Of a stretch of DNA of 6,030 nucleotides, positions 4,531 to 6,030 are shown piece after piece. The notes under the pieces were generated by a model. It was not told the DNA's origin. It was given only the letters and a program-made list of their open reading frames with translations, and ran no database searches. How positions within the stretch are numbered: the stretch's first letter is position 1; the number at the start of each line of letters is the position of its first letter. Where the stretch lies: positions 1-6,030 of the forward strand of contig CADAHD010000149.1 of NCBI GenBank assembly GCA_902787595.1, read 5' to 3'. The position numbers and the translations under genes were made by a program. This DNA comes from an uncultured Lachnospiraceae bacterium (GTDB taxonomy: Bacteria > Bacillota_A > Clostridia > Lachnospirales > Lachnospiraceae).

Positions 4531-5991
4531 TCAATCATAATACTGTGTGTCCTGATAGCCCTTTTCGTGTAAAGACTTTACCCATCTATCCAGGAATGGT
4601 TTCCAAATTTTATGAAATACGTTAGTATTTCCAAAAATCTCAACCAATGTGGGGCTTATCGTATAATATGCAGCAATAAAAGCTCTACCCATTACTGACT
4701 TCTGTAAATGCTGATCTCTGTATCTACGAAGTACCCACACTTCCGGACAATCATAAGAACCGTATACGCAGGTTGCTATGTAACAACCAGCCGGCCGATA
4801 TTTCAGCGGAAGCTTATAATGCCTCTTAAAGCAATAGTAATTCTTCTTTTTGCATTCATCTGATGCGGTTAGTTTCTCCCACCTATAGGCATGCATTCCG
4901 ATTGTTTTACCGGAATCGTAAAAAGCATATTCATGACATTGTGTATCATTCCCAAGAAATGTAAGTTCCTCAATAGGACAATAATGAAAAGCATATGAAT
5001 CAATATATTGAACCTTTTCTCCTATAATCACTTTTTTAACTTTTTTTGCTCTTAAATTATCAAACATATTACGTCCAATATTGTACGTATTTATCATTAT
5101 GCACTCGGCACTGAATTCTACTCCTATTTCTCTTTCGCAACCATCATCGTCTACATAATGTTTAAACATCATTTCATGTAAATCTTCTATACTTGATGGG
5201 ATCGAAAGCATGTCAAAGTCACATCCTTCAACTGCACCTGTTCCGACACTTTGTACCGACTCGGGGATTTCTAAAACCTTTAAGCTTTTGCAATTCAAAA
5301 ATGCCCCCGCTCCTATACGCTTTAGCGAATTAGGGAAATTGATTTCCTTCAATTTCTCGCAATCAGCAAAAGCCCTGTCACCTATAATCTCAACTGTTTC
5401 CGGGACATGAACAGACTCCAATTCTTTACAAGAATTAAAAAAATCTGCTTCAATCGATTTGATCCCATCAGGAATAGTGAAACTGGTAATGTTAGTATAA
5501 GCTCTTCTACCTTGAAACTCGCAACTCTTTGGATAAACAACCTTTACATCCTTGAGCCCTTCAAATATGTTAACCGGCATTTCCGGTATGCTATCCAAAA
5601 AAACAACTTCTTTCAAATCCCAGCACCGTTCAAATGCATAACCTTGTATTTGCTTGACACTTCCGGGAATGGTAATTCTAGATATCGTCATATCTTTAAA
5701 AGCTCTATAACCAATGATCCTAACATTATTTGGTATGACTACATCCGCGGACTCCCCCTTATATCCAACTAGTGTTCCTGCTTGTATATCAAAGTCACTT
5801 TCTTTACCACCATAAACATTAACCGTATCCGCCTGAATATGGTTTGTAATAATATTTGTGGTATTGTAGTTATTGATCGCATCCTCAACCAGGTACGCTG
5901 TACCGCAATAAGGGCACTTCGCAGCTTCATAATCCTTATTCACTTCAAGATTCGCTCCACAATTAGGGCATATCGCCGGTACTACAGGCAT
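4531..5991 (-). CDS. Zinc-ribbon, BspA-type leucine-rich-repeat protein with C-terminal CFI-box domain
   Basis: A 486-residue protein of unknown role. The N-terminal zinc ribbon has Cys8-Cys11 and Cys26-Cys29 (CPNCGANLEV...CPYCGTAYL). A linker rich in Asn/Thr follows to about 65. Residues about 75-360 hold BspA-type LRR_5 repeats of about 23 residues: ITIPGSVKQIQGYAF, VHVPETVEIIGDRAFADC, INFPNSLKRIGAGAFLNC, LEIPESVQSVG, VIIGEKVQYIDSYAF. The C-terminus from Cys403 is CYIATCVYGSYDCPEVWVLR followed by RYRD, GRAFIAAYYTISPTLV, matching the CFI-box C-terminal domain that caps many zinc-ribbon proteins of Clostridia. No signal peptide or membrane span is seen, so a cytoplasmic location is likely, unlike secreted BspA adhesins. 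LRRs suggest protein binding. Start ATG 5991 has a strong GGGAGGA at 5999-6005, spacing 7. The gene is visibly AT-rich compared with the nagB operon, which may indicate an accessory origin. Confidence 0.88.
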   Translation of the reverse strand: MPVVPAICPNCGANLEVNKDYEAAKCPYCGTAYLVEDAINNYNTTNIITNHIQADTVNVYGGKESDFDIQAGTLVGYKGESADVVIPNNVRIIGYRAFKDMTISRITIPGSVKQIQGYAFERCWDLKEVVFLDSIPEMPVNIFEGLKDVKVVYPKSCEFQGRRAYTNITSFTIPDGIKSIEADFFNSCKELESVHVPETVEIIGDRAFADCEKLKEINFPNSLKRIGAGAFLNCKSLKVLEIPESVQSVGTGAVEGCDFDMLSIPSSIEDLHEMMFKHYVDDDGCEREIGVEFSAECIMINTYNIGRNMFDNLRAKKVKKVIIGEKVQYIDSYAFHYCPIEELTFLGNDTQCHEYAFYDSGKTIGMHAYRWEKLTASDECKKKNYYCFKRHYKLPLKYRPAGCYIATCVYGSYDCPEVWVLRRYRDQHLQKSVMGRAFIAAYYTISPTLVEIFGNTNVFHKIWKPFLDRWVKSLHEKGYQDTQYYD

Positions 5992-6030
5992 AATCTAATC
6001 CTCCCATAAATTATAAAATTACTGATGTGT

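Noticed and set aside
6010..6015. Perfect TATAAT upstream of the LRR gene
   Set aside because: It is only 18 bases from the ATG, so transcription would start inside the ribosome binding site, and the -35 region shows no good match; probably chance in AT-rich DNA.

Overview
The window looks like a chromosomal segment from an anaerobic Firmicute, most likely class Clostridia and Lachnospiraceae-like. This is inferred from strong AGGAG-type ribosome binding sites, tight gene packing, a glmS-class ribozyme (mostly a Gram-positive element), and zinc-ribbon / BspA-type leucine-rich-repeat proteins typical of gut Clostridia. Species cannot be named from the sequence. All seven protein genes supported here lie on the minus strand, so the window reads biologically from right to left.

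Right part (about 6030 to 2527): four accessory or poorly characterised genes in a row. They are a 486-residue zinc-ribbon / leucine-rich-repeat / CFI-box protein, a 56-residue protein, a 136-residue basic helical protein, and a 403-residue single-pass membrane protein with an N-terminal zinc ribbon, a duplicated aromatic-rich domain and an acidic Asp/Trp/Ser tail. The rightmost three genes are visibly more AT-rich than the metabolic operon on the left. Their functions are unknown.

Middle (2526 to 2268): the longest non-coding stretch, 259 bases, and the most interesting part. It holds a near-consensus sigma-A-type promoter (TTGCAA, 17-base spacer, TATAAT) starting 9 bases after the stop codon of the membrane protein gene. 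A leader of about 215 nt follows, and it contains a full glmS-class self-cleaving ribozyme: cleavage site A/GCGCC, the UUGACGAGG element with the catalytic guanine, the CGGCGGGU core, P3, P3.1, and a P4 domain with its GUAAAA and AGAG internal segments. It sits directly upstream of nagB, not glmS.

Left part (2267 to 1): a tightly coupled amino-sugar operon, nagB -> stand-alone GlmU-type acetyltransferase -> glmM (cut by the window edge). The junctions are a 1-base gap and an 8-base overlap. GlmM and the acetyltransferase are biosynthetic enzymes that carry glucosamine-6-phosphate (GlcN6P) to GlcNAc-1-phosphate. With a GlcN6P-sensing ribozyme in front, the simplest reading is that this NagB is used, or at least controlled, as the entry enzyme of UDP-GlcNAc synthesis (fructose-6-phosphate + ammonia -> GlcN6P). 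The operon would then be shut off by its own first product. NagB is textbook catabolic, so this is the candidate new system in the window. The ribozyme and gene identities are read directly from sequence; the reversed role of NagB is inference.
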